Source: Hymenobacter sp. YC55 (GTDB taxonomy: Bacteria > Bacteroidota > Bacteroidia > Cytophagales > Hymenobacteraceae). From it: a DNA stretch of 64,000 bases. The translations under genes were made by a program, and so were the position numbers. How positions within the stretch are numbered: position 1 is the stretch's first letter; the number at the start of each line of letters is the position of its first letter. Of the stretch, positions 17,137 through 27,038 are shown one piece after another. The notes below the pieces were generated by a model that ran no database searches, was not told the DNA's origin, and was given only the letters and a program-made list of their open reading frames with translations. The stretch covers positions 434,001-498,000 of the forward strand of contig NZ_JARNTX010000001.1 of the NCBI RefSeq assembly GCF_029433095.1. The letters are read 5' to 3'.

Positions 17137-19280
17137 TGCCGTACACGCTATTAGATTGCAAGTGGTTTTCTGGAGCGAAGCGCTGTGTAGGTGTACTATG
17201 CGTGTTGCTGGCAGCGGCCCTACCCACTAAGGCGCAGGAATACGTGCGCCCTCCCGCCGACTTGGATCGGCTGACGCAGGAGTTGTTTGCCGAAATACAG
17301 AGCGACCAAGTGCCGTACGAGGACCTCTACGAAACGCTGCTGCAGTATTACCAAACGCCCCTCAACCTCAATACAGCCACCCGAGAAGAGCTACGGGGCC
17401 TGTTGCTGCTCTCCGAAAATCAGATTACCAGCCTGCTCGATTACCGCCAGCAGCGCGGAGCGCTTCTCACGCTGTATGAGCTACAGGTAGTGCCGAGCTT
17501 TGATGTGCGTACCATTTACCGCGTAGCTCCCTTCGTGACAGCACAAACACAAGGAGCCAACAACGCTTTGCGTGGCCCTTTCTGGCAGCGCGTACTTAAG
17601 GAAGACAACAATGCGCTATTTGTCCGTTACGAACGGGTGTTGCAAGACCGAAAGGGCTACGCTTTAGCGCCGCTTGATAGCCTCGGCCACGGACCCACGC
17701 GCTATCTAGGGTCGCCCGACAAACTGCTCGTGCGTTACCGCGTCAGTCATACCAAAGATTTCAGCTTCGGTCTCACAGCCGAGAAGGATGCGGGCGAGCA
17801 ACTGGTCTGGAACCCCAATACCCGCCGCTACGGGGCCGACTTTCTGTCAGGACATTTGGTGCTGCAAGAACGAGGACGGTTGAAAACGCTGGCCGTGGGA
17901 GACTACCAATTGCAATTCGGGCAGGGGCTGCTGCTGTCGTCGGGCTTGCAGGTAGGGAAGGGGGCCGAAACCATTACCACCTTACGGCGCAGCTCGGTGG
18001 GGGTGCGGCCGTATTCATCGGTGTTGGAGAGTACTTTCTTTCGGGGAGCAGCGGCCACGTACAGCTTGGCACCAACGGTGCGGGCTACAGCTTTTGTGTC
18101 GCGCAAGCGGGTTGATGCCAACGTGCAGTTCGCCGCCGATTCGCTGGCCGAGTTCGATGAATATTCTTCGGGCTTTTTGCTGACAGGTTTCCACCGTACC
18201 CCAAACGAGCTAGCGAATCGACAGGCCTTACGCGAAACGGTAGCAGGCGGCAACCTCAGCTACAATAGCCGCAGCAGCAACCTCGCCGCAGGCCTTACGG
18301 CCGTCGATACTCATTTCGACAAAGCCATTCAGCGCCGCCCCGAACTCTACAATCAGTACGAATTTCGGGGCCAGCATAACTTGGCTCTGAGTGGCCATTA
18401 TAGCTATGTGCGCGGCAACGTGCTGCTCTTCGGCGAAACAGCACGCAGTAGTTCCGGCGGGTTCGGAACTGTGAACGGAGTACTAGCTAGTGTTGCCCCT
18501 ACCATCGATGTATCGGCCCTGATGCGGCACTATGGCCGTAATTTTCACACCCTCTACGGCAATGCCCTCAGCGAAAACACCCGCAACATCAACGAGTCGG
18601 GCTTGTACCTGGGAATAAAGCTACGGCCCATAGCTCGGTGGGAAGTATCGGCTTATTACGATCAATTCTGGTTTCCGTGGCTGAAATATCAGGTGGGTGC
18701 TCCTTCGCGTGGACACGACTGGCTGGTACGCCTAACGTATGCGCCCACCAAAACCAGCTTGCTCTACGCCCAAGTACGCACCCGCGAGAAGGAGTACGAT
18801 GCCGACGGTAACCGGCCGCTGCCGCTGCTAGTGCCCACCGTGCGCCGCAGTTTGCTTCTCTACTACGATGCCAACCCCACCACAACGCTAGGGTTGCGCA
18901 CCCGGGTACAAGGCACCCGCTATCGGGAAAACCAGGGTGCTTGGCGCAGCGGCTACGTGCTGGCGCAAGATGTGAGTGTGGGAGTAGGGCGTCGTTTGCG
19001 CCTAACGGCCCGGTATGCCCTCTTCGACACCGACGATTATGATACCCGGCAGTATGTTTTCGAGCAGGACGTGCTGTACGCCTTCTCTGTACCTGCGCTT
19101 TCTGGACAAGGCACCCGCATCTACGGCCTAGCCGAAATTAGTTGTACCCGCAACCTCACGCTCTGGCTACGCCTGGCCGAAACTTCTTACCGGCATCAGT
19201 CCACAGTGGGTTCTGGCTTAGAGCAAATAGAAGGTTCCCGCCGTACCGAGTTCAAGGTGCAAGCACGTTACCGGTTCTAA
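17136..19280 (+). CDS. Helix-hairpin-helix domain outer-membrane barrel protein
   Basis: This 714-residue exported protein starts with a signal peptide (cleavage near PTKAQEY). A ComEA-like helix-hairpin-helix region follows: LNLNTATREELRGLLLLSEN, then the segment around LLDYRQQRG. The remaining 550 or so residues are alternating beta strands ending in a C-terminal aromatic, RYRF, which indicates an outer-membrane barrel. Proteins of this layout are common in Bacteroidota but have no settled function. The start at 17136 overlaps the upstream PorV-like gene by one base, and an earlier in-frame ATG lies inside that gene. The pair may form one outer-membrane complex; this is inference. Confidence 0.75.
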   Translation: MPYTLLDCKWFSGAKRCVGVLCVLLAAALPTKAQEYVRPPADLDRLTQELFAEIQSDQVPYEDLYETLLQYYQTPLNLNTATREELRGLLLLSENQITSLLDYRQQRGALLTLYELQVVPSFDVRTIYRVAPFVTAQTQGANNALRGPFWQRVLKEDNNALFVRYERVLQDRKGYALAPLDSLGHGPTRYLGSPDKLLVRYRVSHTKDFSFGLTAEKDAGEQLVWNPNTRRYGADFLSGHLVLQERGRLKTLAVGDYQLQFGQGLLLSSGLQVGKGAETITTLRRSSVGVRPYSSVLESTFFRGAAATYSLAPTVRATAFVSRKRVDANVQFAADSLAEFDEYSSGFLLTGFHRTPNELANRQALRETVAGGNLSYNSRSSNLAAGLTAVDTHFDKAIQRRPELYNQYEFRGQHNLALSGHYSYVRGNVLLFGETARSSSGGFGTVNGVLASVAPTIDVSALMRHYGRNFHTLYGNALSENTRNINESGLYLGIKLRPIARWEVSAYYDQFWFPWLKYQVGAPSRGHDWLVRLTYAPTKTSLLYAQVRTREKEYDADGNRPLPLLVPTVRRSLLLYYDANPTTTLGLRTRVQGTRYRENQGAWRSGYVLAQDVSVGVGRRLRLTARYALFDTDDYDTRQYVFEQDVLYAFSVPALSGQGTRIYGLAEISCTRNLTLWLRLAETSYRHQSTVGSGLEQIEGSRRTEFKVQARYRF

Positions 19281-19645
19281 TTGTCGTTGGTTCGTTGTGT
19301 AGTGGCAGGAAGTGCGCTTTCTCGGCATTGCTCTGCACACTGTGGTTGCACTTGCCTTTACGTGTGCGGCTTATTTATCTCCCTGGGAATACTTGCTGAA
19401 GGTATACGGAGGACGGTCTCTAACTAGCCTTATCTGTGTGCTTCCGGTAAGCAAAATGCTAGTAGTCTGTGCTTTAAAAGTTAGACTAGGTCAACACTGT
19501 ATCTTATTTTGGTTTACCTGAGCCGTAGAGCACTTGTATCGATTGTCGAGGTGAAGAATTTATAGATTATATTGGCCTATTGCGGGTCGATGCACCATAT
19601 CACAGTGATTAGGCTCTGGTCTTTCCACATCTTTCTTGCCCTTGA
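19281..19645. other. Intergenic region before the FnIII/T9SS protein
   Basis: These 365 bp hold only short open frames without family resemblance. A small palindrome, ATCACAGTGAT at 19599-19609, lies 37 bp before the next ATG and could be a regulator site. I see nothing else. Confidence 0.5.
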
Positions 19646-21382
19646 ATGAAAACACGTATACAAGCCTGTAGTGCAGTCTTTCGGTATCTTGTAGTCGTAC
19701 TATTTGGAGCAGCCCTAACCACTGGCTCGGCGTCAGCACAAGTAAACAACTACACGTTTACACCAGTAGCGGGCACATTCACCCCTCTGACTGGAGCCAC
19801 GGCCTTACCCGTGCTGCAAGAAGACGATGCTTTATCGCCTGCCATTCCTATCGGGTTTTCCTTTACTTACGATGCCACTGTGTTTACACAGTTGCAGGCA
19901 TCTTCCAATGGCTTCATAACCTTCAACACAGCCAATTTAGAAGCCGGACAGTCCAACAATCTTACTACAGCCTCGGCTTTACGTCCGCTGCTTGCACCTC
20001 TCTGGGACGATCTGAGCGGGCAGGGTGGCACGGCTTCGTACGCTACTACTGGTACGGCTCCTAACCGGGTTTTTACATTTGAATGGCGCAATTTCCTATG
20101 GGATTATGATGCCACCTCGCCCAGCGTATCGTTTCAAGTCAAACTCTACGAAGGCTCCAATAACATCGAATATATTTATCGTCCGGAAGGCGGGGCACTG
20201 AATGCTGCCTCAGCTTCCATTGGTCTAGGAGGAACAGGTTCTGGAGCGGGTAGCTACCTGGCTCTCAACAACGCCTCGGCTACTCCTACTGCCAGCTCCA
20301 CTGCCGATCCGCGCAACATTGCTACCGTACCGGTTTCCGGACAGATATACCGGTTTGTGCCACCGGCCGTTATTTGCGGCACCCCCCGCAATGTTGTGGT
20401 AAGTTCTATTAGTAATACTTCCGCAACCGTCAGCTTTGTGGGTGGGTTAGGCAACAACAGCTACACGGTTACTTATACTCCAATGGGTGGTATGGCTACC
20501 ACTGTTACCCCGGCACCTACTAGTTCGCCTTTTGTTGTTACGGGCCTAACGCCTGGTACAGCCCATACGCTTACGATACAGCCCGTTTGTGCTAGCGGTA
20601 CATTGGGTAACATACTAACTGCCACCTTCACTACCAGCGCCGTAGCAGCTCCCGCCAACGACGACCCATGTGCTGCGGTGGTACTACCAGCGCCGTCAAG
20701 CGGGGCAACTCCGGTTAGTGCTACCAACGTGGGTGCTACTACTACCATAACCAGCGTGGCTGGCGGCTACACAAACCCTCCGCCCATGGGATGCGGCGTA
20801 GCTGTTAATCCCAAGGATGTGTGGTTCCGTTTCACTACCAATGCCACGGGGGCAGGTAGCACCAGCGTAGGTATTGTTACTACGGGTAGCGCGGCGGGTT
20901 CAGTCCGGGTGTTTTCGGCTACATCATGCTCTGCCGGCTTCCGGCAAGTGGCGTGCAAAGGCGGCGAAACCAACAACTCACCTGCTGGCTCTCTGAATGC
21001 CACCGGCCTCACACCTAACACGGTGTATTACATTGCGGTAGCACCGTACGCTACTTCCGACGTGCAAGGCCCATTTACTATCGGCTTAAGTAGCACGGTG
21101 CTAGGTACCCAACAGCAGCTTGCCAAAGGTGAAGTAACGGTGTTCCCTAACCCTACTAGTACGGGTCAGCTAACTGTACGTGTGAGCGGTGCCAATACTT
21201 TAACTGCAGCACAGGCTACGTTGCTTAATACGCTAGGACAAACCGTGGCCGAGCGTACGCTCGCCGTTCGGGGAGGCGCGGCCGAGCAGTCGTTTACTAC
21301 CACTGCACTAGCCAAGGGCATTTACATGCTCCGTCTGCAAGCTGGTAAACAGACTGTAGTGCGGAAAGTAGTAGTGGATTAA
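19646..21382 (+). CDS. Secreted protein with FnIII domain and T9SS sorting domain
   Basis: This 578-residue protein has a signal peptide (about residues 1-32, ending SASAQVNN). Next is a beta-rich N-terminal domain that recurs in Bacteroidota secreted proteins (about 40-235), then a fibronectin type III domain (about 245-330). A PPC-like beta-sandwich starting at NDDPCAAVV (about 337-485) follows. The T9SS type A sorting domain of about 75 residues begins at EVTVFPNPTSTGQL and ends GKQTVVRKVVVD. It should be exported by Sec and T9SS to the surface or medium. No catalytic motif is visible, so binding or adhesion is the more likely role. Confidence 0.85.
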   Translation: MKTRIQACSAVFRYLVVVLFGAALTTGSASAQVNNYTFTPVAGTFTPLTGATALPVLQEDDALSPAIPIGFSFTYDATVFTQLQASSNGFITFNTANLEAGQSNNLTTASALRPLLAPLWDDLSGQGGTASYATTGTAPNRVFTFEWRNFLWDYDATSPSVSFQVKLYEGSNNIEYIYRPEGGALNAASASIGLGGTGSGAGSYLALNNASATPTASSTADPRNIATVPVSGQIYRFVPPAVICGTPRNVVVSSISNTSATVSFVGGLGNNSYTVTYTPMGGMATTVTPAPTSSPFVVTGLTPGTAHTLTIQPVCASGTLGNILTATFTTSAVAAPANDDPCAAVVLPAPSSGATPVSATNVGATTTITSVAGGYTNPPPMGCGVAVNPKDVWFRFTTNATGAGSTSVGIVTTGSAAGSVRVFSATSCSAGFRQVACKGGETNNSPAGSLNATGLTPNTVYYIAVAPYATSDVQGPFTIGLSSTVLGTQQQLAKGEVTVFPNPTSTGQLTVRVSGANTLTAAQATLLNTLGQTVAERTLAVRGGAAEQSFTTTALAKGIYMLRLQAGKQTVVRKVVVD

Positions 21383-21405
21383 CCTCTACTATATTTTTGT
21401 TCTTC

Positions 21406-21449
21406 AACAGCAACGCCAGCACCTAGTAGGTGCTGCCGTTGCTGTTTTT
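21406..21449 (+). terminator. Terminator after the FnIII/T9SS gene
   Basis: The long stem AACAGCAACG(c)CAGCACC / GGTGCTG(c)CGTTGCTGTT is followed by T5. It lies 24 bp after the stop. Confidence 0.85.
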
Positions 21450-21575
21450 AACAGCCGCCTAACTTCGAGTTCAAACAGGTTATGGAAAGTAAGCTGAAGC
21501 AAAACGGAAATGGCTTATAGAAGCCAGGGGTTCCGGCCTTGAGGACTTTCTGTGGGCAACTTTGTTGCTCGTTGT

Positions 21576-21615
21576 AAAAAAAGAGGTGGCTCCCACTCGG
21601 GAGCCACCTCTTTTT
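21576..21615 (-). terminator. Terminator of the reprolysin-like protease gene
   Basis: The perfect stem AGAGGTGGCTCCC / GGGAGCCACCTCT has A-runs and T-runs on its two flanks. It lies 22 bp beyond the protease stop and can act in both directions. Confidence 0.88.
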
Positions 21616-21636
21616 CCGGTTACTGACTTAGCTTGT

Positions 21637-24600
21637 TTATTGCTTTAGCAGCTTCACTACAGCAGTACCCTCTGGCATGTCTAAGTGGAGTTGGTACATC
21701 CCGGTGCTGAGCTTGCCTAGGTCGAGAGCGTGTTGCAGCGGAGCGTTGGTTTTGTTGAGCACAGTCCGCTCGACGGTGCGCCCAAGGGCATCGGTGACGC
21801 GCAAGGTGATGGGGCCGCGTTGCGCGTTGTCGATATTCACTTGGAACAAGCCCGTACTTGGGTTCGGGAACACCTGTACACCGCGCAGCAAGGCTGCATC
21901 CTTGTTGCCAAGCACCGTTATGGTAACGCAGCTCTCGTTGGAATAGGCGGAAACTCCTGTTGCGTTAACAGCCCGGATGCGGTAGCAATACCTTGTGCCG
22001 ATGGCGCCACTGATTTGCGTGCTGGTGAAGGTTGTGTTGGCGGGCACAGTAGCTAGGAGTTGATACGTCGTACTGTTCGGGCCCGCCTGCTCGATCTGAT
22101 AGCTGGTCTCGTTGTTGGCATTATCCAGCCACACCAAGTTAACATTGGTTGCGGTGTTGGTTCCGCCGTTGAGAAGTGCGGTCAACGCGGTTGGAACAGC
22201 TGGCAGCTCGCCTATCGTGCACAGTTCCAGGCTCCAACCCGTGAGCGTACCGCCATTGCCAGGCGTGTTGTCGGTTACAGTCAGGGTCCAGTTGCCATTG
22301 GCCGGGTCATTCAGCAATTCAGCAAACGAACTGGCCGGCCGGTACGTGGCACCATCCGTGCGAGGGCAGGTAAGGGCCGTTCCGGCAGCATCGCTCAAGT
22401 TCAGGTTGAGGTTAGCCGTACCCGGGCAGACATTGGCAAGCAGTACCACCGTACGGCCCGCGGGGTTGGTAAGCGAAACGGTAAGTTCCCCTACGTTGGG
22501 GTGCGTGATAGCAAGGTTGCGGATGCGGATGTCGCCTACTCGCTCCACATTCTGCACATTTATCACCGACCTGACAGTGTTGGCAGTAGCCGCCGCAATA
22601 GTTACGGGTACTTGCGTAGCCGCAGTAGTGGCACAGGTTAGGGCGCCTACTTCAAATGCAGTAGCCGCCGAGTACGGAGCAGTACCGCACGTGTTGACTC
22701 CGCGCACACGCCAGTAATAGGTGGTGCCCGGCGTCAGATTCAGCGAAGGAGGCGTGTCGCTGGTCCTGACGATACCAGCTTGTGTAAGAAGTACCGTTGT
22801 GAAAGCGGCATCGGTTGCAACCTGTAGTTCATAAGCAACGGCATCGGGCACTACGTTCCAAGTGAAGCGTGGCCGTGGTCCTGCTCGGGTTCCGGCCACC
22901 GGGCTAATCGGTACGGCAGTTGCGGTGGCAACAGGCAGTGCCCTAAAAGAAAATTGCTGCGTCTGGCTTTCCGCTCCGCTCGTGCCCGTGAAGGAAATAG
23001 AGTACAAGCCAGCTAGAACGGTGCTGGTAGAAGTTATAGTCGCCTGCACGGTGGAGCCTACCGTGGCGTTGCTATTGTCGAAGCTCACCGTAACACCCGC
23101 CGGCAGATTGCTGGCCGACAAGGCAACCGTGCCAGTGAAACCCTGAATAGCCCCGACGGTAACGGGAACCGTTAGGGAACTACCAACGCAGAACGATGGC
23201 AACTGGGTGGCGGCCGGGCTTAGGAAGAAGGTGGGCGTGCCGCTGTTGCGAATAGTGAAATTCTGGTTGGAAAGATCGAAGAAGATATTGCCCGAAGCCT
23301 GCACCTTGATACGGGCCGTGGTAGTGGCGGCCACCGAGGTAGGCACTGTCACATTCTCGAATCCATCATTGGGCGTATTGGCCAGCAGCACCGTCGGGAA
23401 GGTGAGGCCACCGTCCGTGGAAAGCAGAATATCTACGTTGGCCGCGTTGATGGGCGCCGCAGTGGTATTGGCTACATCCCAGGCAACTTGCTGCGGCGCG
23501 CCCACCTGCCACGAGGCCGTAGCAACGTTTGGCACGGTTACCAAGAAAGGACCAGCCGCTCCCGACACTACCACGTTTATCGAATCGTAATCAACACCGC
23601 CGCCAGTAGCCCGGTTATCGCGCGCGACTAAGCGGAAAATCAAGCGGCGCGAGTAAGAGGGTAGAATCTCGCCAATGGTCGAAGTGTTGGCCAGTAGGTC
23701 GGAGAGGCGCGGAAACGTGCGGGTTGGGCTAGCTACCGGCGCGAAAACCCGGAAGATTGGGGCGTCGCCGACTGGCGCGGTAGGGGCTCCTGCTGCCCCA
23801 AGATTGAACTGCTCCCAGGAGTAGGTCAGAGCATCGTTATCAGCATCAGTAGCCGAGCCGGTGAGTGTGAAAGGAGTGCCAATCGGAATTCGGTAGTTAG
23901 CACCAGCATTCACAACGGGCGCATTGTTGCCGGTAGCCGTATTCACACTGCAGTTTCCAGCGCCATTTACATACGCAATGATCTGGTCGTAGCTCCGGCT
24001 ATGAAAATAAGGGTCGCTATTGGGTTGCGTGTTCTGCGGAGAGCAGATACCAGCGTAGGCCATGATGGTAGTGCCGCTGCCGGGCTCGTAAGCTGAATTA
24101 TCCGAACGGTTTCTACCGGCGCAACTGCCCGTGCTGCCATTGAAGGTATGATCTCCCCCAAACTGGTGCCCCATTTCGTGCGCCACATAGTCGATATCGA
24201 ATGCGTCGCCGGTGGGGTTGGGCAGGCCAGTGGAACCTGTTGCTTTCTGGGTGGGGCTGCAAACCACCCCTAAGCCTGCTATACCGCCATCGGCAGTGTT
24301 GAAGATGTGGCCTATATCGTAGTTAGCCGTGCCAATGAGGCTATCCACCACCACTTGGTTTCGGGCTAGGGTGGCACTGTTACTTAGGTTGCTGTAGCGG
24401 TCTGTAAGAGGATCAAGAAAAATGAGCGTGTCGGTTCGAGGAACGAGTACCAAGCGGATAGCTAATTCTCTCTCATATACCCCGCTTACCCGGTTCACCG
24501 ACGCTACAATGGCCGCCAAGGCACCTGCTTTGGTGCCGCCTTTGGTGGTGGCATATTCGCCGGTGCAAGCCATGGCTAGCCGGTAGGTGCGCAGGGTAGC

Positions 24601-25212
24601 CCCATTGGGGAGGCGCCCGGCCGTAGGGGCAGGAAGCAAGGGGGCCGAACCAGTGGCAGTACACGCCCAGCTTTGGGTGTTCTGGTTCATGCTGCTTCTA
24701 TTGAACACCAAGTGCTGTACGGTATTGCCATCAGCCGCCGGATCTATAAATACAGTACGGCTAGCTCCTTGAATCATGGCGTGAAACCCAGCCGGCGACA
24801 CATCTATCCGCACACTAGCCGTAGCATCGTCGAGGCTTTGGCCCACGTACGTTTTAATCATTGGGTAGCGAGCCGCAAGCTGCGGGTCCATCACGCGTAC
24901 CTGCGCCATCCGATAACGCTCGGAAGAGCCATTGGGCAGCGGCAAAGAGATTACTGTAGTGGAATTGCGCAGCCTAGCTTCAGGAGGAGCGTCTGCTAGG
25001 GCGGCTCGCATAGCAGGCAACTGCACATTCACGGCGCGGTACTGGCTTAGCGCCTGCGTAGTGGCCCGAGCAGCCGTTGGCAACGGCTCACTCGCGTTGG
25101 CCCACAGCACCCGTTGCGCAGTAGCCGCCAACGGAGTACCAGCCGCCAACAGCAGAGTTCCGAGAAGAGCCTTCTGCCAAGCACGCCGTGAGAAAGTAAA
25201 AGCTAATGGCAT
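21637..25212 (-). CDS. Secreted reprolysin-like metalloprotease, T9SS cargo
   Basis: This 1191-residue exported protease has a signal peptide (about 1-32), a propeptide, and an M12B-type catalytic domain around residues 205-430. The zinc-binding motif HEMGHQFGGDH is at 345-355. Ig/cadherin-like beta domains follow, then an FnIII-like domain. A proprotein-convertase P-domain (about 855-1000, with VGDIRIRNLAITHPNVGEL) and a second FnIII domain come next. A T9SS sorting domain starting near VQVFPNPSTGLFQVN closes the protein. It should cleave proteins outside the cell. The metal site and all domains look intact. It is transcribed alone, after a 516-bp spacer that carries a large hairpin. Confidence 0.9.
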   Translation of the reverse strand: MPLAFTFSRRAWQKALLGTLLLAAGTPLAATAQRVLWANASEPLPTAARATTQALSQYRAVNVQLPAMRAALADAPPEARLRNSTTVISLPLPNGSSERYRMAQVRVMDPQLAARYPMIKTYVGQSLDDATASVRIDVSPAGFHAMIQGASRTVFIDPAADGNTVQHLVFNRSSMNQNTQSWACTATGSAPLLPAPTAGRLPNGATLRTYRLAMACTGEYATTKGGTKAGALAAIVASVNRVSGVYERELAIRLVLVPRTDTLIFLDPLTDRYSNLSNSATLARNQVVVDSLIGTANYDIGHIFNTADGGIAGLGVVCSPTQKATGSTGLPNPTGDAFDIDYVAHEMGHQFGGDHTFNGSTGSCAGRNRSDNSAYEPGSGTTIMAYAGICSPQNTQPNSDPYFHSRSYDQIIAYVNGAGNCSVNTATGNNAPVVNAGANYRIPIGTPFTLTGSATDADNDALTYSWEQFNLGAAGAPTAPVGDAPIFRVFAPVASPTRTFPRLSDLLANTSTIGEILPSYSRRLIFRLVARDNRATGGGVDYDSINVVVSGAAGPFLVTVPNVATASWQVGAPQQVAWDVANTTAAPINAANVDILLSTDGGLTFPTVLLANTPNDGFENVTVPTSVAATTTARIKVQASGNIFFDLSNQNFTIRNSGTPTFFLSPAATQLPSFCVGSSLTVPVTVGAIQGFTGTVALSASNLPAGVTVSFDNSNATVGSTVQATITSTSTVLAGLYSISFTGTSGAESQTQQFSFRALPVATATAVPISPVAGTRAGPRPRFTWNVVPDAVAYELQVATDAAFTTVLLTQAGIVRTSDTPPSLNLTPGTTYYWRVRGVNTCGTAPYSAATAFEVGALTCATTAATQVPVTIAAATANTVRSVINVQNVERVGDIRIRNLAITHPNVGELTVSLTNPAGRTVVLLANVCPGTANLNLNLSDAAGTALTCPRTDGATYRPASSFAELLNDPANGNWTLTVTDNTPGNGGTLTGWSLELCTIGELPAVPTALTALLNGGTNTATNVNLVWLDNANNETSYQIEQAGPNSTTYQLLATVPANTTFTSTQISGAIGTRYCYRIRAVNATGVSAYSNESCVTITVLGNKDAALLRGVQVFPNPSTGLFQVNIDNAQRGPITLRVTDALGRTVERTVLNKTNAPLQHALDLGKLSTGMYQLHLDMPEGTAVVKLLKQ

Positions 25213-25728
25213 AGAAAAAAGAAAAGGTGGCGAAGTGAAGAAGCGTAGTCCTATTGTATGAATCTAAGTTACTGTTTTTCGACTGCCATTCTGCGAAAGT
25301 AAGCTGGAGATTAACCAGAGAAATAACACGGTAACTCTTGCTTAAAAGCAACTCCTGAGAAACTGCACGGCCTGCTTTATCGGCGAAACCAACGCTAGTT
25401 TGAACAGCAAACGAAAGCAGTGTATCCAACAATACAGCAATCAGCTATAGATAGAGAGTACGCGAGCAAGGATGCTTGAACAGCCCGACCTTGCGACTTT
25501 CACACTCGCTGAATTGTTGAACTATGTGTCAGAGGAGGATTTCGATAGCAGGCTTACAGCTAGCAAGTACAGCGCCCGGCTTACCACCTAAGCCGGGCGC
25601 TGTACTTGCTAGCTGTAAGCTCTGCTATTTATGGCAGGAACGCAGCACTATGCTGCACATTTCACAGCCCAAAAGCAGGTCCACTGTTTCAAATGGCAAG
25701 CTTATTCCTGCCATTGATTTTCACAGAA
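25213..25728. other. Intergenic region with a large hairpin
   Basis: These 516 bp lie between two minus-strand genes. They contain the perfect hairpin at 25552-25620 and otherwise no credible gene; short open frames across it are by-products of the palindrome. Confidence 0.6.
25545..25628. repeat. Near-perfect long hairpin (32-bp perfect stem)
   Basis: The arm 25552-25583 is exactly complementary to 25589-25620, with a 5-base loop CCACC. With one bulged base the pairing continues outward to about 25545 and 25628, giving about 39 bp of stem. There is no T-run, so it is not a standard terminator. It lies about 100 bp downstream of the SDR gene stop and 330 bp upstream of the protease start. 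Confidence 0.85.
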
Positions 25729-26832
25729 CTACAGTTGAAACTTGCCGTAGTACTTCGTTGACTGAATAGTATCGGGAGGCAAGACGCCGCGGTACGTATG
25801 GCCGGATGCTTTTCCATTAAACTTTCTGCCCGACGACTTGCCTAGCCAAGCCGCTAATACCACACCGGCGCCTACCACTGCAGCTGCCGTTACGGCGGGG
25901 TGCAAAACAGCAGTGGTATACAGACTGGTTTCACGGGTGTGGCCGTCGTAGTTGCCGCGCGCCTCTAATTTGCCGGTAGGGCCATCGAGGCCGTTATTTT
26001 CAAATGAGCCAGCTGGGTATTCAGCCTGTTCCTGCTTCACAAACACGTTTTCCATAAACTTGTCGAGCAGGCGGGGTACCCAGTGGTTCATTGTTTCCAT
26101 CATCTTACCGCCGCCACCTACTGTTATTTCGCGCGTTGGCGTTTCGGCAGCGTGCAGGATGGCCCGGGCTACCGTTTCGGGGGCGTAGGCGGGCGGCGCA
26201 TGCTTGGCTTCGCGCTCCATAAAGTTCTTGGCGTGTAGGGGGTAGGGCGTATCAATAGCGGCTGGCTTGATGAGCGTAACCGAAATGGGGGCCTCGTCTA
26301 GCTCCAACTCCATACGCAAACCATCCGTGAAGCCTTTCACGGCGTGCTTGCTGGCGCTGTAGATGCTCTGCAGTATAGCAGTGGTTTCCGACAAGATGCT
26401 GCCCACGTTGATGATGGTACCGCCCCGTTGCTTGAGGTGCTTTGCAGCCTCCAACGACCCATAGATCAATCCCCAGACGTTGGTTTCAAACAGCTTGCGC
26501 ATGTCTTCAATGGGCACTTCCTCCAGCTTGCCATAAATAGAGACGCCGGCATTGTTAACCCACGTGTCGAAACCGCCGAATTGCTCCTGGGCCACTTGTG
26601 CGATGCGTTGTACTTCCTCTTGGCTGCTTACGTCGGCCACCACGTAGGTGGCTTGCCCGCCGTCTTCTTGTATTTCGCTGGTGAGTTGTTGGAGTGCTTC
26701 CTCGCTGCGGGCCGCCAATACTAGCTTGGCGCCTTTCTTGGCCGCCATACGTGCCGTAACTAACCCAATGCCCGACGAGGCACCGGTAATAACAACAACT
26801 TGTTGAGGGAGCTTTTTCAGGTTGACTTTCAT
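25729..26832 (-). CDS. Short-chain dehydrogenase/reductase with C-terminal membrane segment
   Basis: This 367-residue protein has a complete classical SDR domain in its first 250 residues: the cofactor motif TGASSGIG (16-23), NNAG (93-96), and catalytic Ser145, Tyr158 and Lys162 (YSASK). It probably oxidises or reduces an alcohol/ketone with NAD(P). The extra 110 residues at the C-terminus include a hydrophobic stretch (HPAVTAAAVVGAGVVLAAWL), which may anchor it to the membrane. That makes it longer than the usual 250 residues. It is transcribed alone, and the substrate is not evident. Confidence 0.88.
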   Translation of the reverse strand: MKVNLKKLPQQVVVITGASSGIGLVTARMAAKKGAKLVLAARSEEALQQLTSEIQEDGGQATYVVADVSSQEEVQRIAQVAQEQFGGFDTWVNNAGVSIYGKLEEVPIEDMRKLFETNVWGLIYGSLEAAKHLKQRGGTIINVGSILSETTAILQSIYSASKHAVKGFTDGLRMELELDEAPISVTLIKPAAIDTPYPLHAKNFMEREAKHAPPAYAPETVARAILHAAETPTREITVGGGGKMMETMNHWVPRLLDKFMENVFVKQEQAEYPAGSFENNGLDGPTGKLEARGNYDGHTRETSLYTTAVLHPAVTAAAVVGAGVVLAAWLGKSSGRKFNGKASGHTYRGVLPPDTIQSTKYYGKFQL

Positions 26833-26981
26833 AGATTGTAGGTAGGATGAGTTCAGTAAGGGAGTACGATGAACGCTGGGCTTTGGTACAACAAGACCTT
26901 GTCATTACTCCTGCTATTCTTGTGCTCCAATTCACTTTATCGAAGAGCTTAACCAGAGCAGGTCACTGGTGAGCATAAGAA

Positions 26982-27011
26982 AAGCCCTTTAGAAAATTTT
27001 CTAAAGGGCTT
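26982..27011 (-). terminator. Terminator of the DUF3857 pair
   Basis: This perfect 15+15 bp palindrome (AAGCCCTTTAGAAAA and its complement, no loop) is followed on the minus strand by TTTTCTT. It lies 27 bp beyond the stop of the gene at 27039. Confidence 0.8.
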
Positions 27012-27038
27012 CGCAACTAGATTAGATGGTTGATACTT

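Noticed and set aside
22060..22717. Two overlapping plus-strand frames of about 190-200 codons
   Set aside because: They lie antisense within the P-domain/FnIII part of the metalloprotease and show no protein-family features.
25524..25769. 81-codon plus-strand frame across the large hairpin
   Set aside because: The open frame is a by-product of the palindrome and has no supporting features.
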